Assembly (NCBI GenBank): GCA_947630075.1
Contig: CANRGF010000070.1
Span: 1-5,095 of the forward strand
Direction: 5' to 3'
Origin: an uncultured Clostridia bacterium
GTDB lineage: Bacteria > Bacillota > Clostridia > Christensenellales > UBA1242
Length of the DNA: 5,095 nucleotides
Below are positions 1-5,095 of the stretch, in pieces (the stretch's first letter is position 1; the number at the start of each line of letters is the position of its first letter). The translations under genes and the position numbers were made by a program. The notes under the pieces are model-generated. The model was not told the DNA's origin. It searched no databases and was given only the letters and a program-made list of their open reading frames with translations.

Positions 1-671
1 CCTTCATCTAGTGGGTTTTGCCAAGGATTTAAAAATGCCACAATGCGGTTAAGCCTATAAGGCTCTATCATTATTAATAAGATAACTAGCGCTATTGCGG
101 GCACAGACAACGCACCAAACACCTTTAAGCGCATTCCGCCTATAAATAGCATAAAAATCAAAGTAAATGCCACGCACATGGTTATTGACATATTTGGTTC
201 AAGCATTATTAAAACACAATAAATTCCGCCCAAACTTAGTGTGATTATCACATTTTTAATTTTTGATAGTTTATCGCCATCTGCTAAAAAACCTGCCAAA
301 AAGAAAACCAAACAAAATTTTGAAATTTCGCTCGGTTGCATGGTAAATCCTCCCACTCCTATCCAGCGTGTTGCACCAAAACTAGTTTTGCCAAGTCCGG
401 GCACGAATACCAAGCACAAAAATATAATGCCAACAATATAGAATAACCAATAAAACTTCTTATAAATTTTATGATTGATAAATGTGCATATAGTTAAGCC
501 TGCTAACCCTATTATTACGCCGATTATTTGTTTTTTTAAATAAAACATTGCATCGCCGAAATTCACCTGCGCCGAATATTTGCTCGCGCTATAAACCATA
601 ACGCAACCAAACGAGGCAAGCAATAATGTGCAAATTATTATGATAATGCCATCCTTATTCTTTATCCGCAT
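1..671 (-). CDS. ftsW: FtsW/SpoVE-type SEDS peptidoglycan glycosyltransferase, N-terminal part (3' end beyond window)
   Basis: This is a polytopic membrane protein of the SEDS family, which polymerises lipid II into glycan strands with a partner class B penicillin-binding protein at the septum. About 223 codons are visible; full-length members are usually about 370-400 residues. Seen: a short charged N-terminus, a first membrane segment (about 8-27) leading into MVYSAS (25-30), further hydrophobic segments near 44-64, 73-90, 117-130, 141-157, 164-178 and 185-203, the family loop GATRWIG (99-105) followed by QPSE (112-115), EPNMS (158-162), and YRLNR followed by FLNPW (205-217). The Asp proposed as catalytic in this family lies further downstream, outside the window. 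The ATG at 671-669 is chosen because AAAGGTGAG sits 5 bases upstream and the first membrane segment follows at once. It overlaps the 3' end of murD by 17 bases, implying co-transcription and translational coupling. Whether it serves vegetative division (FtsW) or sporulation (SpoVE) cannot be told from this part. RodA is less likely given the dcw position. Confidence 0.95.
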   Translation of the reverse strand, partial: MRIKNKDGIIIIICTLLLASFGCVMVYSASKYSAQVNFGDAMFYLKKQIIGVIIGLAGLTICTFINHKIYKKFYWLFYIVGIIFLCLVFVPGLGKTSFGATRWIGVGGFTMQPSEISKFCLVFFLAGFLADGDKLSKIKNVIITLSLGGIYCVLIMLEPNMSITMCVAFTLIFMLFIGGMRLKVFGALSVPAIALVILLIMIEPYRLNRIVAFLNPWQNPLDE

Positions 672-1956
672 ATTCTCTCACCTTTTTGTTGAAGGCTTCG
701 CCTCGCTCAATATAGTTTTGAAATTCATCATAACTTGCAGTTGCGGGAGATAGCAAAATTGTGTCGCCCTTTTCAGCAATTTGAACAGCGCAATCAAAAG
801 CTTCGCAAAGGTTTGATTGCTCAAAAATACGGAATTTGCCGTCATTTGCAAGCAAAAGGTCTTGTGAGATTTCGCCAAAAGCAATCACCACTTTCACCCT
901 TTTGGGCAAGCCCGAAAATAATTTTGAATAATTCAACCCCTTTTTTGAGCCACCTAAAAGAAGAATTGTGGGAGCATTGATAGACCCAACCGCTGCAAGA
1001 GTTGATGCGATATTTGTTGACTTACTATCGTTAACAAACTTAATTTTGCGCACTTCCCCCACTTCTTCAATTCGAAATTTATCGGGAGAAAAATTTTTTA
1101 GGGCGTTATAAATTTTGTTGGTTGGCACTTTATAAATATGAGCAAAACAGATTGCACACATCACATTATAAATGTTGTGCTTGCCTTTCAGTTTTATCTC
1201 GTTAAGGTTGATGACCTTTTCATTATGTAGATATATCGCTCCATTGTTTAAATAAACATCCGCCAGCCGATTTTGCGAATAGGTTATTGTTAGTGTTTTA
1301 TTTTTGGGTGCAATGGAGTTGTCTAAATTTATCACAGCATAATTTTTAGATTTTAAATTTTTGAAAATGCCATATTTTAGTTTGGCATACTCTTCTATAG
1401 TTTTGTGGCGGATTAAATGGTCTGGCTCTATATTTAAAATTGTGGCGGAAGTGGGAGCAAATTCGTCCGCATGCTCAAGCATAAAACTGCTAACTTCAAC
1501 CACTTTAAGACTTCTTTTATTTTCCAACACGGCACGCGATAGTGGATAACCGATGTTGCCACAAGCAACCGCTTTTTGCTTTTGATTAATTATGGCATTA
1601 ACAAGTTCGACTGTCGTGGTTTTTCCATTTGTGCCCGTGATGGCAATCATGTCCTTGCAAAACAAACTTGCCAATTCAAGTTCGCTATAAATTTTGATGT
1701 TGAACTTATTTGCTATTTTAACCACTTCATTTTCTAAATCTATGGATGGCGACAAAACAATAAAATCAAATTGTGAAATGAAATTTTCAGATAGTGATTG
1801 CACGAGATAGCAATCTTTAAATCGTTTGCTTTTCAGTTTTTCTTTGTTGTCATCAAACAAAAAGACTTTTGCTTTTTTCTTCAGCAAAAGTTTTGAAGCC
1901 CATTCTCCTGAAGAGGACATTCCATACACTAAAACATTTTTATTTTTAAAATTCAT
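655..1956 (-). CDS. murD: UDP-N-acetylmuramoyl-L-alanine--D-glutamate ligase (MurD)
   Basis: This cytoplasmic Mur ligase adds D-glutamate to UDP-MurNAc-L-Ala with ATP hydrolysis (EC 6.3.2.9). The protein has 433 residues, close to the family's usual 440-460. Domain 1 is a Rossmann-like UDP-binding fold at about 5-95, with VLVYGMSSSG near the N-terminus. The central ATPase domain has the P-loop GTNGKTT (108-114), EVSSF (154-158), PDH (178-180) and a Lys at 194 aligning with the carbamylated Lys of the family. GKHN (258-261) follows. The C-terminal domain begins near 290, with NDSKSTN (309-315), LLGG (333-336) and SPATASYDEF (403-412). Oddities: the usual HRIE at the domain 2/3 junction reads FRIE (294-297), and the usual DHLDRH reads DHLIRH (179-184). 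The ATG at 1956 has AAAGGTGG four bases upstream. murD is preceded by a 93-base gap, the largest in the cluster, and runs into ftsW. Motif order and the dcw context make the assignment secure. Confidence 0.97.
   Translation of the reverse strand: MNFKNKNVLVYGMSSSGEWASKLLLKKKAKVFLFDDNKEKLKSKRFKDCYLVQSLSENFISQFDFIVLSPSIDLENEVVKIANKFNIKIYSELELASLFCKDMIAITGTNGKTTTVELVNAIINQKQKAVACGNIGYPLSRAVLENKRSLKVVEVSSFMLEHADEFAPTSATILNIEPDHLIRHKTIEEYAKLKYGIFKNLKSKNYAVINLDNSIAPKNKTLTITYSQNRLADVYLNNGAIYLHNEKVINLNEIKLKGKHNIYNVMCAICFAHIYKVPTNKIYNALKNFSPDKFRIEEVGEVRKIKFVNDSKSTNIASTLAAVGSINAPTILLLGGSKKGLNYSKLFSGLPKRVKVVIAFGEISQDLLLANDGKFRIFEQSNLCEAFDCAVQIAEKGDTILLSPATASYDEFQNYIERGEAFNKKVREYADKE
677..685 (-). promoter_or_regulatory. 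Ribosome binding site of ftsW inside murD
   Basis: On the minus strand this reads AAAGGTGAG, five bases before the ATG at 671-669. It lies within the last codons of murD and supports the ftsW start that overlaps murD by 17 bases. It is the same class of site as the AAAGGTGG upstream of murD. Confidence 0.85.
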
Positions 1957-1960
1957 AAAA

Positions 1961-1968
1961 CCACCTTT
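1961..1968 (-). promoter_or_regulatory. Ribosome binding site of murD
   Basis: On the minus strand this reads AAAGGTGG followed by TTTT and the ATG at 1956-1954. It is the only G-containing purine-rich cluster in the lower part of the A/T-rich gap between mraY and murD, and it fixes the murD start. Confidence 0.85.
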
Positions 1969-1980
1969 TATTTAAAAATC

Positions 1981-1996
1981 TTAAAAAATTTTTTAA
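1981..1996. repeat. Perfect 16-bp A/T palindrome
   Basis: The sequence TTAAAAAATTTTTTAA equals its own reverse complement. Allowing one mismatch, pairing extends to about 1976-2001. With no G or C it would be a weak hairpin in RNA but a strongly narrowed minor groove in DNA. It sits 24 bases upstream of the murD start. Such tracts can arise by base composition alone in AT-rich genomes. Confidence 0.6.
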
Positions 1997-2048
1997 AATT
2001 TGTGAAAATTTAGTGCTTTTTGCGATTTTTTAAAAATTTTTGCGTTAT

Positions 2049-2057
2049 TTTATAGCA
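2049..2057 (-). promoter_or_regulatory. Possible extended -10 promoter element for murD-ftsW
   Basis: On the minus strand this reads TGCTATAAA, which matches the extended -10 form TGnTATAAT except for the last base. It overlaps the final codons and stop of mraY. Only a poor -35 (CTTTCA, 3 of 6 matches, 16-base spacer) is present. A start near 2042 would give a leader of about 85 bases through the A/T-rich gap to murD. In AT-rich DNA such matches occur by chance, so this is tentative. Confidence 0.3.
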
Positions 2058-3048
2058 AATATAAAATTATTGAAAGCACGCCCACCGCACAAGTTAGTGA
2101 AGAATAAAGGAACACAATTTTGGGTTCACTTAACCCAGACATTTGCAGATGATGATGAAAAGGCGCCATTTTGAAAATGCGTCTGTGAGTGAGTTTATAA
2201 AACAGCACTTGCAAAATAACCGACACCGAACTTATCACAAAGAAAACTCCTAAGATTGGAAGCATCAACTCAAAACCTAACATGCAAGCCGAAGCACCAA
2301 TAAATCCACCCAGACAGAGCGAGCCAACATCACCCATAAAAATTGATGCTTTAAAAGTGTTGAAAATTAAAAACCCTGCAACCGAGCCAACAAACAACAT
2401 AGATAGCACGCTCATGTTTTCTATGTTAGTTAATATCTCACCTGTTTCACCTTGAAGATAAATTTGATTTTTAAAAATTAATATTATTGCCGTGTAAAAA
2501 ATCAAATAAACAATTGAAACATTGCCAGCAAGACCATCTAGGCCGTCTGTCAAATTAACACTATTAGTTGTGGCAAGAAGCACAAGCACAATAAGCACTA
2601 TTGCGAAATATTTAATGTCTATGCTCTTGGCGGAAAATGGCAGAAAAATGTTGCCTGCTTGTCCACTAAAATAAAAAACAAACAGAGCAAAAATTATTGA
2701 TAACCCCAACTGCCCTATTATTTTTTGATATGGCTTTAACCCGAGATTTTGCTTATATTTTATTTTGATAAAATCGTCCATAAAGCCAAGCAGACCAAAG
2801 AATATGCTAAAAAGCAACACCATAAACCATTTTGTGTTGAACTCTAAAAAGAAAAATGAAAGCAAAAGTGTGGTGATTATAAACACCACCCCGCCCATGG
2901 TGATTGTGCCATTTTTAGACTTATGCTCTTCCACATAGCCCAAAATAGTCTGTCTTGCGCTGTGTTTTTTAAATATTTTGATTATTATTGGCATCAAGGC
3001 AGAGCTGAGCGCAAAACTTGCCAAAAACGCAGTTAAAACAACTATCAT
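2050..3048 (-). CDS. mraY: Phospho-N-acetylmuramoyl-pentapeptide transferase (MraY, translocase I)
   Basis: This integral membrane enzyme transfers phospho-MurNAc-pentapeptide from UDP to undecaprenyl phosphate, forming lipid I on the inner face of the membrane (EC 2.7.8.13). At 332 residues it has the usual length for a Gram-positive MraY (about 320-330). Seen: a hydrophobic N-terminus, then HKSKNG and TMGG (42-53), MDDFIKI (90-96) with the conserved Asp pair at 91-92, NLTDGLDGLAG (165-175), FMGDVGS (237-243) with the third conserved Asp at 240, and MAPFHHH (294-300) with the HHH motif. About ten hydrophobic segments are spread along the chain, as expected for ten membrane helices. One deviation is TITMGG where most relatives have TPTMGG. 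The ATG at 3048 overlaps the murE stop as ATGA, typical of translational coupling. A possible Shine-Dalgarno AAGGA lies 12 bases upstream inside murE, which is rather far, so coupling probably matters. No murF separates it from murE. Confidence 0.98.
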   Translation of the reverse strand: MIVVLTAFLASFALSSALMPIIIKIFKKHSARQTILGYVEEHKSKNGTITMGGVVFIITTLLLSFFFLEFNTKWFMVLLFSIFFGLLGFMDDFIKIKYKQNLGLKPYQKIIGQLGLSIIFALFVFYFSGQAGNIFLPFSAKSIDIKYFAIVLIVLVLLATTNSVNLTDGLDGLAGNVSIVYLIFYTAIILIFKNQIYLQGETGEILTNIENMSVLSMLFVGSVAGFLIFNTFKASIFMGDVGSLCLGGFIGASACMLGFELMLPILGVFFVISSVSVILQVLFYKLTHRRIFKMAPFHHHLQMSGLSEPKIVFLYSSLTCAVGVLSIILYLL

Positions 3049-4508
3049 ATTTTCATTTCTTCCTTCATTGAATATCTAAAATATTCGTCCACAACTTCAT
3101 AATCACTGAAGTGGAATTTCACACCTTTTATCTCTTGATAGTTCTCTGCGCCCTTGCCTAAAATTGCCACAATGTCGTTAGGTTTGGCAATGGATAAAGC
3201 ATATTCTATTGCCGACTTTCTATCTGTGATGCGGATAAGTTTTTCGCTATTATTATTTCTCACAATATCATCAATAATCATGTCGGGATTTTCATTTCGC
3301 GGGTTATCGGTAGTTACAATCACAAGATCACTCATATCGCAAGCCACCTTTCCCATTTCCTCTCTTTTTGTTTTGTCCCGATTGCCACCGCATCCAAACA
3401 CAGTAATTATGCGAGAAACTGGCAATTTTTTAATTGTGGTTAAAATGTTTTTTATCCCATCTGGCGTGTGCGCGTAATCCACAATCACATTATAATCGCC
3501 TTCAACTTTAAGCACATTAAATCGCCCCGGCACTTCAATAATCGTGTTTTTCAAAGCCTTTAATATATCGCTTATTTTTATGCCCAATTTGCTTAAGCAT
3601 GCTATCGCCATAAGGACATTTTCAATGTTGTATTCACCCAAAAGATTGGTGTGGGCAAGATGCGTTTTGCCGTCATAAGAAAACTTAAAATTAGAGCCTT
3701 TCACAGACTGATTTGTTTGCCCTAGCTTCATCATTGCTTCTTTCTCTTTGCCTATTGAAACAAGTTCAATATTAGACTTTTTTAAGAAATCTTTTAAAGG
3801 CTTGCAATCGAGATTAACCACTCCGCATTTAGCATGATTATAGTTAAACAAACTCATCTTGCACTTTATATAATTTTCCATATTTAAGAAAAAATCTAGG
3901 TGGTCTTTTGTGATGTTTGTGATGCCAACAACATCAAAAAACAAATTGTCTATTTTATTTAAAGCAATAGCGTGCGCACTCACTTCCATAATGCAATATT
4001 CACAGCCATTGTTTTCCATCTCTTTAATCAATTTGTGAAGCACGATTGGGTCGGGAGTTGTGAGAGTTGGGGGAAGCATAAGATTATTTATATACACACC
4101 TTCTGTGCCTATCAATCCAACTTTTTTATTTAAGTGCATTAAAACTTCTCTCATCAAAAATGTGGTGGTTGTTTTGCCATTTGTGCCTGTGATGCCCACA
4201 AGCTTCATTTTTGATTTATAAGTGCCGAAAAAAACCGAACTAATATAAGACATTGCCACCCGCACATTTTCCACCAAAATTTGGGTAATTGGTAAATCCA
4301 AATACCTTTCAACCACAAGGCAAACAGCACCATTTTTGATGCTCTCTAAAGCAAAATTATGCCCGTCTGAGTGCATTCCTTTTATGCAAAAATATATGCC
4401 GTTTTGCATCTTTTCCTTGCTTGAGCAACTTAGCGCGTCAATTTCTAGGTCTTGATGATGCTTTATTCCAACAAATTTTAAGTTTGATATTATATCATAT
4501 AGTTTCAT
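3045..4508 (-). CDS. murE: UDP-MurNAc-tripeptide synthetase (MurE), meso-diaminopimelate-adding type
   Basis: This cytoplasmic Mur ligase adds the third stem-peptide residue to UDP-MurNAc-L-Ala-D-Glu. The sequence DNPR (401-404) is the signature for meso-diaminopimelate ligases (EC 6.3.2.13); L-lysine enzymes differ there. The protein is 487 residues, normal for the family. Seen: N-terminal UDP-binding domain (about 1-95), P-loop GTNGKTTT (108-115), MEVSAHA (174-180), KDHLD (201-205), Lys 217 aligning with the carbamylated Lys, GRF (328-330), VDYAHTPDG (343-351), GCGGNRDKTKR (372-382), and GKGAE (451-455) followed by YQ. Deviations: the common EVSSHA reads EVSAHA and the common GKGHE reads GKGAE, although the Glu expected to contact the diamino acid is kept. 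The ATG at 4508 is chosen because TAAGGAG ends 6 bases before it and the protein then begins MKLYDI as relatives do. The same frame is open to a TTG at 4535, but that start would place the ribosome binding site inside the gene. It overlaps mraY by 4 bases. Confidence 0.97.
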   Translation of the reverse strand: MKLYDIISNLKFVGIKHHQDLEIDALSCSSKEKMQNGIYFCIKGMHSDGHNFALESIKNGAVCLVVERYLDLPITQILVENVRVAMSYISSVFFGTYKSKMKLVGITGTNGKTTTTFLMREVLMHLNKKVGLIGTEGVYINNLMLPPTLTTPDPIVLHKLIKEMENNGCEYCIMEVSAHAIALNKIDNLFFDVVGITNITKDHLDFFLNMENYIKCKMSLFNYNHAKCGVVNLDCKPLKDFLKKSNIELVSIGKEKEAMMKLGQTNQSVKGSNFKFSYDGKTHLAHTNLLGEYNIENVLMAIACLSKLGIKISDILKALKNTIIEVPGRFNVLKVEGDYNVIVDYAHTPDGIKNILTTIKKLPVSRIITVFGCGGNRDKTKREEMGKVACDMSDLVIVTTDNPRNENPDMIIDDIVRNNNSEKLIRITDRKSAIEYALSIAKPNDIVAILGKGAENYQEIKGVKFHFSDYEVVDEYFRYSMKEEMKI

Positions 4509-4581
4509 CCCGCACTCCTTATCATAATTTATCAAAGAAAATATGTGATTTTACTTTGCAAACAAAAATAGACAAAAATAT
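4509..4581 (-). other. Spacer between the penicillin-binding protein gene and murE
   Basis: This 73-base AT-rich spacer holds the murE ribosome binding site and a 9-base tandem repeat, ACAAAAATA, at 4562-4570 and 4572-4580 (plus strand). I found no -35/-10 pair with proper spacing, so murE is probably read through from upstream. Confidence 0.6.
4515..4521 (-). promoter_or_regulatory. Ribosome binding site of murE
   Basis: On the minus strand this reads TAAGGAG, seven bases complementary to the 3' end of 16S rRNA, with a 6-base spacer (TGCGGG) before the ATG at 4508-4506. It decides the murE start against the in-frame TTG at 4535, which has no purine-rich site at a suitable distance upstream. 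Confidence 0.9.
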
Positions 4582-5095
4582 TTAAATTGTGATTAAAAAC
4601 ACAATTTCTCCCAAATATAAAAGCGTGCCGATTGGTGGAAGTTGGGCAGCAATGAGTTCACCCTCTCCCTCAACTTGGGCATTTAGACCTAAGCCTTTAA
4701 GTGTGGCGCAAGCGTCAGCCACCGTCAAACCAACCACATTTGGCATTTCAATATCTGGCTTATTGCTTAACTGCGTTTCATCTGTTGGACTTATAGATTT
4801 TGCTTCAAAAATTGCTTTCATGACGCGCTCTCCCACCGGTTTTGCCACAACACCGCCATAATAAGCGCCGTTTGAAGGCTCGTTGACGCACACAATTAAA
4901 ATCAATTCTGGGTCATTTGCAGGATAAGTGGTGATGCAACTTGAAATATATTTCCCGTTTGCAATTTTTCCGCTTTCGTCATATTTTTGCGCAGTGCCCG
5001 TTTTGCCGCCCACATTATAGCCCGGCACGAAAGTTAGTTTGCCATCGCTATTCACATTGTTTGATAGCATTGAGTTGATTGTATGCCGTGTGCTC
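4582..5095 (-). CDS. Class B penicillin-binding protein (SpoVD/FtsI type) with C-terminal PASTA domain, 3' part only
   Basis: This is the C-terminal 170 residues of a D,D-transpeptidase that cross-links peptidoglycan stems outside the membrane; the rest lies beyond position 5095. Seen: the third active-site motif KTGTAQ (residues 31-36 of the visible part), followed by GKY-, YPANDPELILIV- and YYGG-type segments that complete the transpeptidase fold. A linker leads to one PASTA domain (about 114-170), recognisable from MPNVVGLTVADA, the G-L-N-A-x-V pattern, QLPPIGT and a final hydrophobic strand. The SxxK and SxN motifs are upstream and not visible. A single PASTA domain directly before murE resembles B. 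subtilis SpoVD (one PASTA) more than PBP2B (two), but many clostridia have only one such gene for vegetative division, so I leave the symbol blank. The segment after KTG reads SSCITTYPAND where relatives typically have an SFVGFAPA-like stretch. The TAA stop is 73 bases before murE. Confidence 0.93.
   Translation of the reverse strand, partial: STRHTINSMLSNNVNSDGKLTFVPGYNVGGKTGTAQKYDESGKIANGKYISSCITTYPANDPELILIVCVNEPSNGAYYGGVVAKPVGERVMKAIFEAKSISPTDETQLSNKPDIEMPNVVGLTVADACATLKGLGLNAQVEGEGELIAAQLPPIGTLLYLGEIVFLITI
4584..4607 (-). terminator. Weak hairpin at the penicillin-binding protein stop codon
   Basis: An 8-bp perfect inverted repeat, AAATTGTG and CACAATTT, flanks an 8-base loop. It covers the last codons of the penicillin-binding protein and the first base of its TAA stop. 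On the transcribed strand it is followed by AAATATTTTTGTCTATTTTTG, which is U-rich but interrupted. The stem has only two G-C pairs, so full termination is unlikely; partial attenuation or 3'-end protection between the transpeptidase gene and murE is possible. Confidence 0.25.

Larger units (their letters stand above)
1957..2049 (-). other. A/T-rich intergenic gap between mraY and murD
   Basis: This 93-base gap is the longest non-coding stretch in the window and is made almost entirely of A and T runs. It contains a perfect 16-base palindrome (1981-1996), a 10-base palindrome AAAAATTTTT (2032-2041), two copies of TTTTTGCG 20 bases apart (plus strand, 2017-2024 and 2037-2044), and the murD ribosome binding site. 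No open reading frame of note and no GC-rich terminator stem is seen. It may be simple untranslated leader, intrinsically bent DNA, or the leader of an internal transcript. Confidence 0.7.

Noticed and set aside
241..441. Plus-strand open frame of 66 codons
   Set aside because: It lies wholly antisense to ftsW, which has clear family motifs across this stretch; the frame shows no recognisable domain.
678..884. Minus-strand open frame of 68 codons in another phase of murD
   Set aside because: Same strand but out of frame with murD; no family resemblance, and the murD frame carries the SPATASYDEF motif here.
735..980. Plus-strand open frame of 81 codons
   Set aside because: Antisense to the conserved C-terminal domain of murD; composition looks like a shadow of the real gene.
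1361..1549. Plus-strand open frame of 62 codons
   Set aside because: Antisense to the murD central domain, with no ribosome binding site or known domain.
3154..3477. Plus-strand open frame of 107 codons
   Set aside because: Antisense to the murE C-terminal domain, including the DNPR and GCGGNRDKTKR motifs; hydrophobic look is a by-product of the reverse complement.
4509..4581. Dedicated promoter for murE (TTGCAA and TATGAT-like hexamers)
   Set aside because: The two elements are 29 bases apart, far from the usual 16-18, and the -10-like hexamer overlaps the approach to the ribosome binding site.
4589..4861. Plus-strand open frame of 90 codons
   Set aside because: Antisense to the PASTA domain and linker of the penicillin-binding protein.
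1..5095. A mobile element, defence system, CRISPR array, tRNA or rRNA
   Set aside because: The window is filled by core peptidoglycan genes in a conserved order; no terminal repeats, integrase, spaced repeats or RNA-gene structure is seen.

Overview
The window is a contiguous stretch of a division and cell-wall (dcw) cluster. All genes lie on the minus strand, so transcription runs from position 5095 towards position 1. The order in the direction of transcription is: 3' end of a class B penicillin-binding protein with a C-terminal PASTA domain (spoVD/ftsI type, cut by the window edge), murE, mraY, murD, and the 5' part of ftsW (cut by the other edge). The plus strand shows no credible gene.

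The organism is most likely a low-GC Gram-positive bacterium of the Bacillota, probably a clostridial or related anaerobe. The grounds are the AT-rich DNA, the strong AAGGAG/AAAGGTGAG-type ribosome binding sites, the PASTA domain on the transpeptidase placed directly before murE, and the order transpeptidase-murE-mraY-murD-ftsW/spoVE, which resembles Bacillus subtilis spoVD-murE-mraY-murD-spoVE. MurE carries a DNPR motif, which points to meso-diaminopimelate peptidoglycan rather than the L-lysine type. TGA serves as a stop (murE) and TGG encodes Trp, so the code is standard. The genus cannot be named from this sequence.

Layout: 4582-5095 is the penicillin-binding protein C-terminus. 4509-4581 is a short AT-rich spacer. 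3045-4508 is murE; its start is placed at an ATG with a near-perfect ribosome binding site, not at the upstream TTG of the same frame. 2050-3048 is mraY, overlapping murE by 4 bases (ATGA). 1957-2049 is a 93-base, very A/T-rich gap with palindromes and a possible internal promoter just upstream. 655-1956 is murD. 1-671 is ftsW, overlapping murD by 17 bases.

Together the genes cover consecutive steps of peptidoglycan synthesis. MurD adds D-Glu and MurE adds the diamino acid to the cytoplasmic UDP-MurNAc peptide. MraY moves the finished UDP-MurNAc-pentapeptide onto undecaprenyl phosphate. FtsW polymerises lipid II and the penicillin-binding protein cross-links the strands. murF, which follows murE in many dcw clusters, is absent here. 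I see no undescribed system: the region is conserved core metabolism, and the points of interest are divergent motif residues, the start of murE and the unusual murD leader.
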